The notes beneath the pieces are model-generated. The model saw only the letters and a program-made list of their open reading frames with translations. It was not told the origin of the DNA and did no database searches. Positions 24,759 to 34,659 of a stretch of DNA of 64,000 bases are shown here, piece by piece. The stretch comes from Torreya grandis (lineage: Eukaryota > Streptophyta > Pinopsida > Cupressales > Taxaceae). The stretch spans positions 330,501-394,500 of the forward strand of contig JARHVA010000349.1 of the NCBI GenBank assembly GCA_037957365.1, written 5' to 3'. How positions within the stretch are numbered: position 1 is the first letter of the stretch; the number at the start of each line of letters is the position of its first letter. The position numbers and the translations under genes are program-made.

Positions 24759-26291
24759 TTAAAATCTTTGACTCAAGAAAAAATTCAGGCTATTATGATC
24801 CGTCCTTACTATGAATTTCCCACATACCAAGTATTGACGAAACTTGACCAATGCGTGCATAATTGCCAACATTTCCTTATCATATGTAGAATATTTATGC
24901 TTGTGTTCTTTCAATTTCCATTTTTCGAATGCAATAGGATGACCTTGCTGCATTAGGACAACTCTGATTCCTTCTCCCGAAGCATCGCATTCCAGCACAA
25001 AGGGTAATGAAAAATTGGGTACCATCAATACCGGACATGAACTCATTTCTCTCTTAAGTTCTTCAAATGTTGATTGAACAATTTCAGACCATTGAAAGGC
25101 TCCCTTCTTTGTTACATTAGTCAAAGGGGTAGTTATCCTGGAAAACCCTTTAACAAATCTTCGAGAATAAGTACATAATCCCAAGAATCCTCTTAACTGA
25201 GTTGTGTTAGTAGGAGGAGGCCAATCTAATATTGCTTGAATTTTATCTTGATCAACATGCACTCCTTGTCTATTGATGATATGTCCCAAGTATAAAATTT
25301 CCATCATTCCAAACTCGCACTTAGACATTTTGGCGAAAAGAGATTGTTGCTCTAAAATTCCCAGCACTAAGTCTAAATATCTCAAGTGTTCCTCCCATGA
25401 TGTACTATATATCAATATATCATCGAAGAAAACTAACACAAATTTCCTCAAATGTTGACCAAATATATGATTTATGCATGATTGAAAGGTGGATGGAGCG
25501 TTGGTCAATCTGAAAGGCATGACTAAGAACTCAAAATGCCCATAATGACATATAAATGTTGTTTTTTGAACATCGATGTCTCGCATCAGTATTTGATGGT
25601 ATCCCGATTTTAAATCAATTTTGGAGAAATAAATAGCTCCATGTACCTCATCAATTAATTCGTCAATTTGTGGTATTGGATATCTATTTTTTATTGTCTT
25701 TTTATTCAATTGTCAATAGTCTATGCACATTCTCAATGTGCCATCTTTCTTCTTAACTAAAACCACGGATGAGGCAAAAGGACTCGAACTTGGTATAATA
25801 TGATCCATCTCCAATAATTCTTTAATGGCTTTTTCAATCTCTTCTTTATAAATTATGGGATGGTGGTAAGGTGTGGTTATTATAGGTTGGGTACCATTTT
25901 CTAATTCAATGATATGTTGAAACCCCCTATCGAGTGGCAATCCATGTGGGATATTCTCAAAAACTTTAGCATGTTTGTTAAGTATGGGCTGAATATCGAT
26001 ATGATGTTTTTGTGGCTCTGATTTTGTAGAGCTTACAAAAAATTGTGTGGCCCATGAAACTTTGTCTTTCCTGAATGTTCTTTCCATCCTCTTGGCAGTA
26101 ATCACTTGGGGAGCCCCATTAGCCATACCTTGAAGGAAGACTTCATTCCCATCTACTTTAAATTTTAATTCCATGGTTTGATAGTTTTGAGTAAATTCCC
26201 CCAAGGAATGTAACCATTGCACACCTAGTACCAAGTATGTTTTGCCAATGCCCACCACATAGAAATCGTCATTAATTTGATGCCTTCCCAA
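24759..26291 (-). pseudogene. Chromovirus reverse transcriptase and RNase H
   Basis: The segment 25713-26291 holds the protease-RT linker and RT start (IIPSSSPFASSVVLVKKKDG, then LRMCIDY). A TGA follows, and the next ORF (24759-25709) continues directly: NKKTIKNRYPIPQIDELID, SKIDLKSGYHQI, HFEFLVMPFRLTNAPSTFQ, the catalytic VFFDDILIYS, the thumb and connection with RGFLGLCTYSRRFVKGFS, and RNase H (LECDASGEG, YSTYDKEMLAIMHAL, FIVRTDHNSLNFFL). Length and order match a gypsy RT-RH. The TGA sits where this family usually has an Arg or Lys codon, so it is a nonsense mutation rather than a domain border. The reading frame otherwise stays open for 316 codons. Confidence 0.93.
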
Positions 26292-26369
26292 AGTGAGACG
26301 GAGTAGTGGGATTCTCCAAGTGCATGGTATGGTAAAACTATCTGCAAAGGTTACCTTAAAACCTTGAAA

Positions 26370-26645
26370 TTATTCTATTTTTAAGCCCTTTTTTGTCACC
26401 AATCCTTCATCGATGAAATTGTGAGTGGCCCCACTGTCTATTAGTACGGTGATTTTCTGGGCTTGAAGACTTCCTCTTACTCTAAAGGGATGGTACCTCG
26501 AGGCTCCTGATAATGTCACAAGAGTACTTCCCCATGTTTTTTCGCCTTCTTCTGGTTCAGGGATGGTTTCTTCAACTTTTGTTTCTTCTTCCTCGGGTTC
26601 CCCATCTAAAACAACTTCAATGTAATGGACTTGTCCTTTTCCCAA
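26370..26645 (-). pseudogene. Chromovirus aspartic protease
   Basis: The translation contains QAQKITVLIDSGATHNFIDEGL, the retroviral-type aspartic protease active site (DSGA) in the form typical of plant gypsy elements, preceded by an acidic linker (EPEEEETKVEETIPEPEEGE). It would cleave the Gag-Pol polyprotein. It lies between the gag zinc knuckle (about 26655-26700) and RT, in the expected order. Frame changes separate it from RT (near 26300-26370). Confidence 0.88.
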
Positions 26646-26654
26646 ACAACGGTG

Positions 26655-27799
26655 ACCTAGTCCCCAAGGATCTTTACACGTAAAGCATAAATTTTTCCTC
26701 TTTAGATCATTTCATGTTTCTAATTCTTTTCCCATCTTAGGTGGGTTGTTTGGTTGGAATCCTCTTGGTGGAAGTGGTTTTCTTTGTTGGCTATAGGGTA
26801 TTATCCCTTGCTGCCCTGACGACGTGGTTCGTGGTTGTCCATTATTGGTTATCTTTGGCTGCACAAATGGCACAATTTTATTCCTCCATGTTGATGTTTC
26901 CAAATCTAATGTCTTTTTAATCATTTCTTGGAGGGTGGGAGGATTAAAGCTTTGATAAAACCTTTGAGTGGTTCGATCAATCCTTCCATGAACAATACTA
27001 TAAGCCTCCTTTCCGTAATATCTGAAACCACCACAGAGTCTTTGGAATTCTGCTACATATTCCTCCACATTACTATTTTGTTTTAGTAATGCTAATTCTC
27101 TAAAATGGATTTCAGAGTCGATTATATCAAATCTTTCAATCAACCCTTTAGTAAATTCGTCATAAGATTTGATAGATCGTGCCCTTGCGTAATCCACCCA
27201 TGATACCACCATTCATGAGCAATACTTTTGAGATGAAGGGCTGCGAATTTGATCGCTTCTTCCATCATGGGTCAGAGAGATAAATAGGTATCTAATTTTT
27301 CGACCCATGCTCGAGCCATGCATTTGTTAGAGCTGTCAAAAGTTGCCAGGGTTAATTTACCCAAAGCATGTTGAAGATCTTTTTGATGATTTTGGGGTTT
27401 ACGCTCCGTTCTACTACTGTTACGATTTCTTTTCATGTCCATGAATTTTGTGAGTGAAATTTCACTTCGTAAATCATCCGAAAGGACTCGATATTCTTCA
27501 AAATCTGCTATAAGGTCATCTCCAAATGACATTTGGGATTCCTCTTCTATACTTGATTCCCTTCATGCAATGAATTTTGGTTGAAAGGGTCTATTCGAAG
27601 AACTCGTGGTTGTTTTGTGAAATATTTGATTATGACTAGTGTTAGAATGACCATTTCCATCATTTTGATATCTATGATTCATCATAGATTGCATTACGAG
27701 AGCTAATTGATTTATGGTGTTAGCCAGTTGTTCCTGGCCTTGGATAAGTCTATCGATCTGTTCATCGTTTCCGTTCCTTTCTTCCATATTGTTTTCCAT
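26655..27799 (-). pseudogene. Chromovirus gag, broken
   Basis: The likely start is at 27799 (MENNMEERNGNDEQIDRLI), about 100 bases past the primer-binding site. Three ORFs follow: 27563-27799 (N-terminus, polar), 27272-27532 (KLTLATFDSSNKCMARAWVEKLDTYL, the start of the retrotransposon gag fold) and 26712-27212 (SYDEFTKGLIERFD, LALLKQNSNVEEYVAEFQRLCG, TLQEMIKKTLDLE). Near 26660-26700 CFTCKDPWGLGHRC forms the zinc knuckle. A TGA after DTYLSL and a one-base frameshift around 27195-27215 (within the AHEWW region) break the gene. Confidence 0.9.
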
Positions 27800-27900
27800 T
27801 TCCTTGGTTGATTTACTTTCTTCGCTTTATTTCTTCTTTCGTAATATAAAATATTGTTATTTTGCATATGAATTCCGTTCCACAGAATGGCAAGATGAGA

Positions 27901-27912
27901 GCTCTGATACCA
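27901..27912 (-). promoter_or_regulatory. Primer-binding site, initiator tRNA-Met
   Basis: Minus strand TGGTATCAGAGC, the standard plant retrotransposon site complementary to the 3' end of initiator tRNA-Met. It lies one base from the 5' LTR end. Confidence 0.95.
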
Positions 27913-27913
27913 C

Positions 27914-27981
27914 TATAATATCCCGAACCTGGATATTATATTAAAAAAAAAAAAGTTTTTCTTTGAAATTCCATTTTATGT

Positions 27982-28055
<74 letters not shown>

Positions 28056-28565
28056 AAATAATAATATATTGAATTGAATATTAAATGATTACAAAGTTTC
28101 CATATTTCGAATATTACAATCAGCCACAAGGGTTTTCGTCCTTGGGTTGAAGTGACAAGGGTTTTCGTCCTTGCACCTGTTCACACACTAAGGGTTTTCG
28201 TCCTTAATGGTAAGTATAAAGCTTCAAGCTTATACCAGAGATAATATTTATACATGAATGATTGAATGATTCCCCTCTTCCATCAATGGCTGGATATAAA
28301 TATCTTCATTACCTCTCACCAAAGGATGTGTCTCTTCTAAAGGTGGTGTCACTTCCTTAAATGAAGGCTGCTGATAACAAATGAATTAATTAATGCCTGA
28401 AGATTAATGTGCTGTCTTATAATGCTGTGAACTCCTTGTAGGTGGTTTAGCGCTCATTTTGCATTGCAGACCTGCTGATTATGACCAGTGATCTCTTCTT
28501 TGAGTGCTGTGTTGATGTCTTGGGAAGCTGCAATTTGCTGTTGGCAGTGATTTGGGGATATTACA
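27914..28565 (-). repeat. Chromovirus 5' LTR
   Basis: 652 bp. The plus-strand left end TATAATATCCC is a one-base variant of the TGTAATATCCC form, and the right end is GGGATATTACA. Three AAGGGTTTTCGTCCTT stems lie at about 28129, 28156 and 28190. It differs from the other LTR mainly by a 69-bp AT run (27985-28053). Confidence 0.93.
27985..28053. repeat. (AT)n microsatellite inside the 5' LTR
   Basis: About 69 bases of uninterrupted TA dinucleotides. The matching place in the 3' LTR (about 22640-22665) has only TATATAATTTTTTTA, so the run expanded after insertion. Confidence 0.95.
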
Positions 28566-28570
28566 ATATG

Positions 28571-29489
28571 GCATACAATACAATTAACTGCCATTGGTGA
28601 AGGAAAAATGTAAGGCAATGTAACCTGCTCAGCTTAGGAGAGTTAAGGCTTTTTAAATAGGATTTATCCATGCTTGTAAAAGCTGAGCTTGCTTTATTTT
28701 GTAAAGATGTTGATTCTCTGCCTTTTGAAGCGCAAGATTAAATGTTAACTTTTATAGGGCAATATTTTCCTTGTAATCCTCAGCTGGTGTAGTTATCATA
28801 TTTACTGATTTAATATCAGATGCATCCCAAAAAAAATCGACAATGGTTTTAAAATCTCCTTTGTTTAAATGCATAAGTTCAGAAGCATAGAAATGATCTC
28901 TCACTTAATATGTGTTTGATATAAAGTTCTTGAGAGAGAGCCTTTCACATGCCTTTTCAAACCTCTATAGAGTAAATGATGGGGGGGATTCCCAAAAAAA
29001 TCATCTCATGCTCTTTCATTTTTTTATTGACATTTCGATGAACAGAAGAAGTGTGGTGTGCACTAGTTTATCCTTATTAGACATTTTTTCACTTATTAAG
29101 AAAAAGGTGGGCACCCTATATTATGCAATATTTCTTTGACTTTCTAGGACAAGGGGGACGCAAGTCTGGAGAGAAGCATTTTGGGGTCGGCAAAAAGTTT
29201 GTCATAGTTTACAGACAGCAAGGGACGACTGGTGGTTGGCCACTGAAAATATATATATACTTTTATAAATAATATATGAAAATTAAAATACAAGAAGTTA
29301 CCAAAAATTAAATAACTCCAACAAAATGAAAATGCATAATAAAACTAAATGAAAGAATTTGATTTTTTTAATTAAATAACATTCATAATTCAACATTGAA
29401 TGAAATTGTCACATTAATAATTACTGTTTACAAAAGGCTGAAAAATCAAAAATTCAAATTCAAATACCAATATTATAATTTAAAATAAA
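28571..29489. other. No recognised feature
   Basis: AT-rich flank of the chromovirus. Its left neighbour is at 22577, since the element split one locus. A 75-codon ORF at 28912-29139 resembles nothing known to me. Confidence 0.4.
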
Positions 29490-30055
29490 CCAATGACCAT
29501 AGTTCAACTACTCCACAAATTGCCAAGTACTCGCATTATTTTTTAACAGGTGAGTTTTCGTTGTTTAAACTCGTGAGTGTACCTGGGCGAGTTTTGGCAA
29601 GTTTCAGGGCAGAACTCGCAGCAGATACTCACAAGTACTCGGCAAGTTTGACCCTGTAACTCGTACGCAGTTTGGGACTGTGGATGTGGTTTGGACACTA
29701 CATTTGCTTCTACTTAAACCCATGCACCCACACATTTTCATCACACAACATTTAAGCATCCTTTCAGAGAATTGGAGGGAGTTTTTAGTGGATTTGTAGA
29801 GCAGATTTCAGGAATTTCAATTTCAAGGTTAGTTATTTTATTAATAAGCATGTAAATTCTTTCTAAACTATAAATATTAGGTTTTTAAACATGATTTACA
29901 AATTTGCATGCATTCCAATCAATTCCCATAATTTTTATTCGTGATATACGCTAGTTTTAAGAAATTTAAGTATTTTTTTAAGTTGCCAAGTTTTTGCCAA
30001 GTGAGAAAAAATTTGGTCTGCCGAGTCCGAGTATGTGAACCATGCCAATGACCAT
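29490..30055. mobile_element. Candidate TIR element with 11-bp direct repeats
   Basis: The 11-mer CCAATGACCAT occurs at 29490-29500 and 30045-30055. Just inside, the left end reads AGTTCAACTACTCC and the inverted right end CATGGTTCACATACTCGG, which share GTTCA and TACTC. The interior carries many ACTCG/CGAGT motifs (GTGAGTTTTCGTTG, AACTCGTGAG, GGCGAGTTTTGGC, AACTCGCAGC, TACTCGGCAAG, AACTCGTACG, CCGAGTCCGAG). A 9-11 bp duplication would suit a Mutator-like element, but the inverted repeats are short and imperfect. Confidence 0.45.
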
Positions 30056-30534
30056 CCATCATCAACTACATGTCTAAAATTACAAACTGAAACACTGAAA
30101 CTCAAACTGCCAAAATGAAAATGCTTGGCTGCATTGAGCCATAAAATCAATAATCGAAGTCATCTCCAGATGTAAATCCTATGAATTGCTACTCATTGTT
30201 GGAATTTCTGAACTCATCTAGCTCCTGAAGTAGGATCCCAAACAATTATGGTTGCACACCCTGATCCTCATCAACCTTTCTCAGCTCCTTGGGCTATACA
30301 TCCCATTATGTTTCTGCACTCTCCTTGAACTCATTTGTCTTGCAATCAATGACACACAAGACACTATGTATCAAAAGAAAAAGCTTGCCCACTCTCCAAG
30401 AGGTAAGCCTACCCCTCTTAACAAGGTTGATAAATCATATGTAAACCAATTCGTGTTACCAACAGAGGAACTATAAACCTATGAAAGGAGGTGGATAGCA
30501 AGTGCTCATAGCGATCGCTGACCCCCATACAATA

Positions 30535-31640
30535 CTAACTTTTCCTATGCCATATTAAGTCCATCCTAGCCAAATTAGTGTAGCCTTTGAGTTCAACAAA
30601 TTTGGTCCATTGATTTTTTATTATTGCAGGATCCTCCACACTGCACATTTCCTTGAGGGCCTTCACCTCCTCATAATCAATAGGAACAACTCTACTAGAT
30701 CTCTCCACAAACCATTTGGAATTTCCTACGTATGTAGCCATGTGTAAAGGGGTGTTTAGCATCTCCCACCTCTATTGAATGATGGGCTGAATATGGTTGT
30801 GATAGCATGGCAAGGTGTGGTCTCTATCACGAATCATGCCCTTCATCTGACCAAGCACACTATTGACGCACTCATAGATCTCTCCATAGTTTGGAATCTC
30901 TGCCTCCCTATATATGATGGTGGTAAAAACAAGGGATATAATGTATCCACATATAACCAAAAAAAACCTCTAACCAACACATCCTTCACCATCTTCCCTT
31001 GCTTTGTCTTGGACTTCACCAACCTAGTCCAATATTGTGTCATAATCATTAGCTGCAAAGGTTCCTAAAACTCAAGCATCCTCTCCAATAAAATGAAATG
31101 GGATGCAAATTTGTTCTCAAATAGTTTGAGGAATTTCTTGTTTGAAAAGGATTGAAATAGTGCCAATGAATTCTGATGGTTGCATATGAACATCTGCATC
31201 TCTTTGGGATTTGCCATGGCCTCTTTGACCCACTCAATTTTCCCAGTGTCCTTAAGTGCATTGCTCATTGCATGCACACAACATTGAGTCCAATAAATGT
31301 GTTTCTAAGTAGCCTCAACTAGCTTCATTGCTACCATCCACACAATGTTAGTTTGTAATCACTTGCACTACATTGACAGAGCAAACCTTCTCAACAACAT
31401 CCCTCCAAATTTAGAAATGAAATTCAACATCTTTACACTTTCTAGGACAATCAATAACCTTAAGGAAATAAGGTCTTTTTTACATATGACTATAACATTG
31501 ATATGTGGGTAGTAGTTAATGTCCGTCCACCCATCGATAATGACAGACCACACATGTGTCACCCATGTAACCTATTTATCTCCAACATCATGGTCTCATG
31601 GCTTCCCCCAGTTGAGGGTATGCTCACAATTGATGATTGA
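30535..31640 (-). pseudogene. Second hAT transposase pseudogene (DUF659 region)
   Basis: Minus strand. 31368-31562 reads MTHVWSVIIDGWTDINYYPHIN, the hAT/DUF659 block around the conserved DGW(T/F)D. Further down, 31065-31277 reads IEWVKEAMANPKEMQMFICNHQ and KLFENKFASHFILLERML (the I.NH and RFA..FI.LE blocks), 30843-31058 covers the YP...ER..ASIVCLV part, and 30535-30762 reads TPLHMATYVGNSKWFVERS (PLH.AAY.LNP..Y) and EDPAIIKNQWTKFVELKG. The C-terminal dimerisation domain was not seen, so the gene is truncated there. Frame changes between all blocks mean it is dead. It belongs to a different subfamily from the 13.6-15.8 kb copy. Confidence 0.8.
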
Positions 31641-31910
31641 GACTGATTGTCGTATTACACATGGGGACCAGATTTTTCATCTTTTCCCCCTCTAGGAGGT
31701 GGAGATTGAGGAGCACTTCATTTTTAGATGCCCTGTTTATTATGAGATCCAAAGGAGATACCATTGTCTTTATAGAGACTCATGCAACTCCCTATCTGAT
31801 TTATTTTTGTACCCGGATCAACGGTGCTTGGCCCTTTTTCTTTGAGAGGTTTTCACCCTTTGAAGCAAGCCCCTACAAATATCCCCTAAAGTCGCCAGGC
31901 TGATCACTTC
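31637..31910 (+). pseudogene. LINE 3'-end fragment, EEHFIFRCP family (copy 1)
   Basis: The plus strand reads EVEIEEHFIFRCPVYYEIQ, RYHCLYRDSCNSLSDLF and YPDQRCLALFL. The same protein pattern is seen at 34110-34230 (ENFVFSCPYEICGRFYYLFRGNQGSI). It is the Cys/His segment found downstream of RT in some plant non-LTR elements, here without the RT. It lies directly upstream of the minus-strand hAT DUF659 block, so one element interrupted the other. Confidence 0.5.
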
Positions 31911-32036
31911 AATCTTTTAGTCCCTCACAATGGTTGGTGGCATTAAGCACCCTTTGGATACTAATGCTTCACACACTGAGAGGGGCAGATCAGTGAGGTA
32001 CTCTAGCATACTAGCTCTCGGCAATGGAGATTTGCT

Positions 32037-32115
32037 CCTACTCAGCATCATGCACCTGCTCCTACTTAGCATCATGCACCTGCTCCTACTCAGCATCATG
32101 GATCTGCTCCTTCGC
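32037..32115. repeat. 24-bp tandem repeat, about 3 copies
   Basis: CAGCATCATGCACCTGCTCC is followed by TACT; the 24-base unit repeats at about 32043, 32067 and 32091 with small changes (CAC to GAT in the last). Both strands stay open across it (SRSRCMML repeats on the minus strand), but this is a consequence of the repeat and no gene is claimed. Confidence 0.8.
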
Positions 32116-32559
32116 ATCATAGATTTGCTTCTTCGTGACCGCCTCCCGGGTTGCGGAGGTAAGCACACATTATGAGCTTCTTTGTTGTCACGGGAGCTTC
32201 TTCGGCCTTGGATGTTAGGAGGGATTCTAGGGGAGTGCTTTGCTTTCTCTTAGGATTACCCAACCTAGCCCCCTTACCCCTGGACCTTCCCTGAGGAGCA
32301 TTCCCAGATCCTATATTGGCCCTTTCATAGTGATAGACAATGACACAGATGAATCCTCTATCCTAGGTAGGATCAGAGATGTTTGATGAGACTACCATCC
32401 AGCCTTTTCAAATTTCAACTTTCACTAACGTATGCTCTTTAGGGGTTATTACTCCCCCCACATGGCTTGGGGGATATACTGCATTGGGTTTACCCCACAT
32501 TTACTTCCATTGCTTTTGTTTTTTTTATGTAGTTAGTTATTGTTCATAGGGTCCTTTTG

Positions 32560-32640
32560 CCCTCACACTTTCTATTGTAATTGGGTGTATTCTCGGGTCC
32601 CATTGACCTACTTTTGGTCATTTGTGTTCATTAAATTAGT
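32560..32640 (+). repeat. Dispersed repeat (shared, inverted, with 45640-45715)
   Basis: ACTTTCTATTG, TCGGGTCCCATTGACCTACT and TTGGTCATTT match the reverse complement of 45640-45715 (with CCGAGTCCCATTGACC). It follows the LINE fragment at 31.6 kb and may be the 3' untranslated tail of that family. Confidence 0.6.
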
Positions 32641-32896
32641 TAATTTCTTTCTTTTCTTTCTTACTAATACATTTTTAGGATAGCGATTCTCAAGTTAGTT
32701 TCACCAAAGGGCACATAAGATGAACCTTCTTTGCATGCCTTGGAAAATGTCTCCTCGTAATAAGGAGATTGAACAATATGAAATGGAATACCATTGGCAA
32801 AGAAGATGTTACCAATGTCGTCATCTACATCCTTTCGACCCTGACATTATGTATATTTGTAATCGATTTTAAAGCTAAATCTGCGAATTTTCTTTT

Positions 32897-33283
32897 CTAC
32901 TCCGGTTCCACCAAACTCGCATCAAAAGTCAAAAGTGCAAGGGTTGTAGGAGTTGTAGTACTAGAAACATGGCAAGAATTCCTAGAGGAAGGTGCATTTG
33001 CAAATGGTGTAGAAATCTCCCCATTAAACAACCTAATCACTTTGTCCCTCCTCAAATGTAATTTTAGTACAGCAGCCATCCCTTTTACCAAGGTTATGTC
33101 GAAAGTGTGCATTAACCATAGTAATGTTGCCCTTCCAATCAAGGTTGCAAATATTGCATTTTCAATGCAAACTTGCCCCGAATTACGTCGCTTGTTTGTG
33201 TCGAGATTCATTGCAAACTGCTGCAATGGATTTTTATGTTGAATGGCCCCTTTGCATATTTGACCAACATAGTTGATGGGCAA
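32897..33283 (-). pseudogene. Possible N-terminal (BED-type) region of the hAT pseudogene
   Basis: This minus-strand ORF of 128 codons lies upstream of the DUF659 block of the same strand. It contains ITLVKGMAAVLKLHLRRDK, where VKG-----LKLHL resembles the K-GG-----K-HL end of a BED zinc finger, and a Ser/Thr-rich linker (SSRNSCHVSSTTTPTTLA). The zinc-binding cysteines are not evident. It is placed here on position and this weak match only; it may be unrelated. Confidence 0.35.
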
Positions 33284-33378
33284 TCAAACACCAAAGCACT
33301 CTCAATTGAACTTTCAATCTGAGTGCCCTCAACTCTTTCCCCTTCCTCACTTCCACTATCGAAATTTCCAAAGCAAAA

Positions 33379-34230
33379 TTGTGTATCTTCCAACTCCAAT
33401 TTCAGGATGCCAATGCGAAATTGCATATCATCCAAACATTAGTGTCACCAACAGTACTGTATGGTTGTAAGATTTGGGGACCTAAATTCCATAGTACCAG
33501 TAGGGATCGGGTTGATGGAGTTCTTATTTCCATGCTATCCAAAAACTTGCGAGCAAAAGAGTCAGCTCCCCATGCAATTATTTTGGCTGAATTTGGCATC
33601 CAGCCACTTCATATTTCAGTTGTTTTCCACATAGTGATGTTGCTTCACACATTAAGATGTATGGCAGATACAACAATTGGGCATAACAAATATCAATTCA
33701 AGGCTCTTCCGTCATCTATGACATTATGTGAACAAGGGATCAAGAACACTTGGTATGCTCAATGTACATCTTTCCTACAGAAAATTGGTATTGATATCAA
33801 TCATTTGCGTCCTAATACATTTTCCATTAATGCTCCCCACACGTTGAAAAGAGATATTCATAGAGGCATCAAGGATGAGATCAACTAATCCTATATAAAA
33901 TCAACTCAGACAAAACCATTGGAACCATTGTCAACAAAAATGGATCACTACTTGGAGAACTATCTTCAAATAGAAGATGGACATATTATTACTCCCAAAA
34001 GAGATTTCCTTTGGGCCAATTGTGGGTACACTCTCATCAACTTTGCATGGAGTACTTTATTCCACGACATCAGCACATGTAAACTTCGCAATAAGGAACC
34101 AATCAAAAGAGAATTTTGTGTTTAGTTGTCCATATGAGATCTGCGGCAGGTTTTACTACCTCTTTAGAGGAAATCAAGGCTCTATATGAGATCTTATTCA
34201 TTATGAGGATCAAATATGTGTTGCTCTATT
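33379..34230 (+). pseudogene. LINE RT C-terminal region, EEHFIFRCP family (copy 2)
   Basis: The 169-codon ORF (33379-33888) reads QTLVSPTVLYGCKIWGPKF, ILAEFGIQPLHI and the following helical region, the block that lies just after the RT fold in many plant and animal non-LTR elements (LV.P..LYG...WG, then E.G..P). It continues after a stop into NHWNHCQQKWIT, LENYLQIEDGHIITPKRDF and, in another frame, ENFVFSCPYEICGRFYYLF at 34110-34170, matching copy 1. The RT active site is absent, so it is 5'-truncated. This family differs from LINE copies A and B. Confidence 0.65.
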
Positions 34231-34503
34231 CATCATAGAGATGAACCAACACAGAGTTGGTCTCCTTAAGAGTTGTCAGCACATTGCTTTGTTTCATGGT
34301 TTGACCTCAAACTCCTTTCTTCAACCTCGATTTCAAAGGCGCAAACGGACCCACTATTCTACTCTGCAGTCATGAATTGTCAAGAGAAAGATCTCAACAA
34401 CTTAACTTTTGTGTTTTATTTTTTGTTTCCTTTTTCTCTTGAAAGCTCTTATTTGAAATGCACTTTCCTTTCCATCCTATTAACCTATTGTGGTTACTAA
34501 TGG

Positions 34504-34508
<5 letters not shown>

Positions 34509-34549
<41 letters not shown>
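34509..34549. repeat. (AT)n microsatellite
   Basis: About 41 bases of alternating T and A. Confidence 0.95.
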
Positions 34550-34551
<2 letters not shown>

Positions 34552-34659
34552 CTTCCATTCTGTCATTTTCATCACTCATGAAACTCATCTTGCCTTGGAG
34601 AATGAAATCAAAACAAAAACAAATCCTAAAACAATTTATAAAATGTACATTGAACTAGT

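Larger units (their letters stand above)
22583..28565 (-). mobile_element. Complete Ty3/gypsy chromovirus, inactive
   Basis: A structurally whole LTR retrotransposon of 5983 bp on the minus strand. The 5-bp direct repeat ATATG flanks it at 22578-22582 and 28566-28570. LTRs lie at 22583-23191 (3') and 27914-28565 (5'). The primer-binding site is at 27901-27912 and the polypurine tract at 23192-23208. The internal order from the 5' side is gag, protease, RT, RNase H, integrase, chromodomain, which makes it a chromovirus (Ty3/gypsy with integrase after RT and a C-terminal chromodomain). The clade within chromoviruses cannot be set by eye; the small size fits the shorter clades. Several in-frame stops and frameshifts break gag and pol, so it cannot move on its own. 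Confidence 0.95.

Noticed and set aside
27941..28129. Tyr-Ile repeat ORF
   Set aside because: Translation of the (AT)n microsatellite in the LTR; the same applies to ORFs at 34394-34658 and 38387-38569.
31917..32175. SRSRCMML and LLLLSIMH repeat peptides
   Set aside because: Both come from a three-copy 24-bp tandem repeat that is open on both strands.
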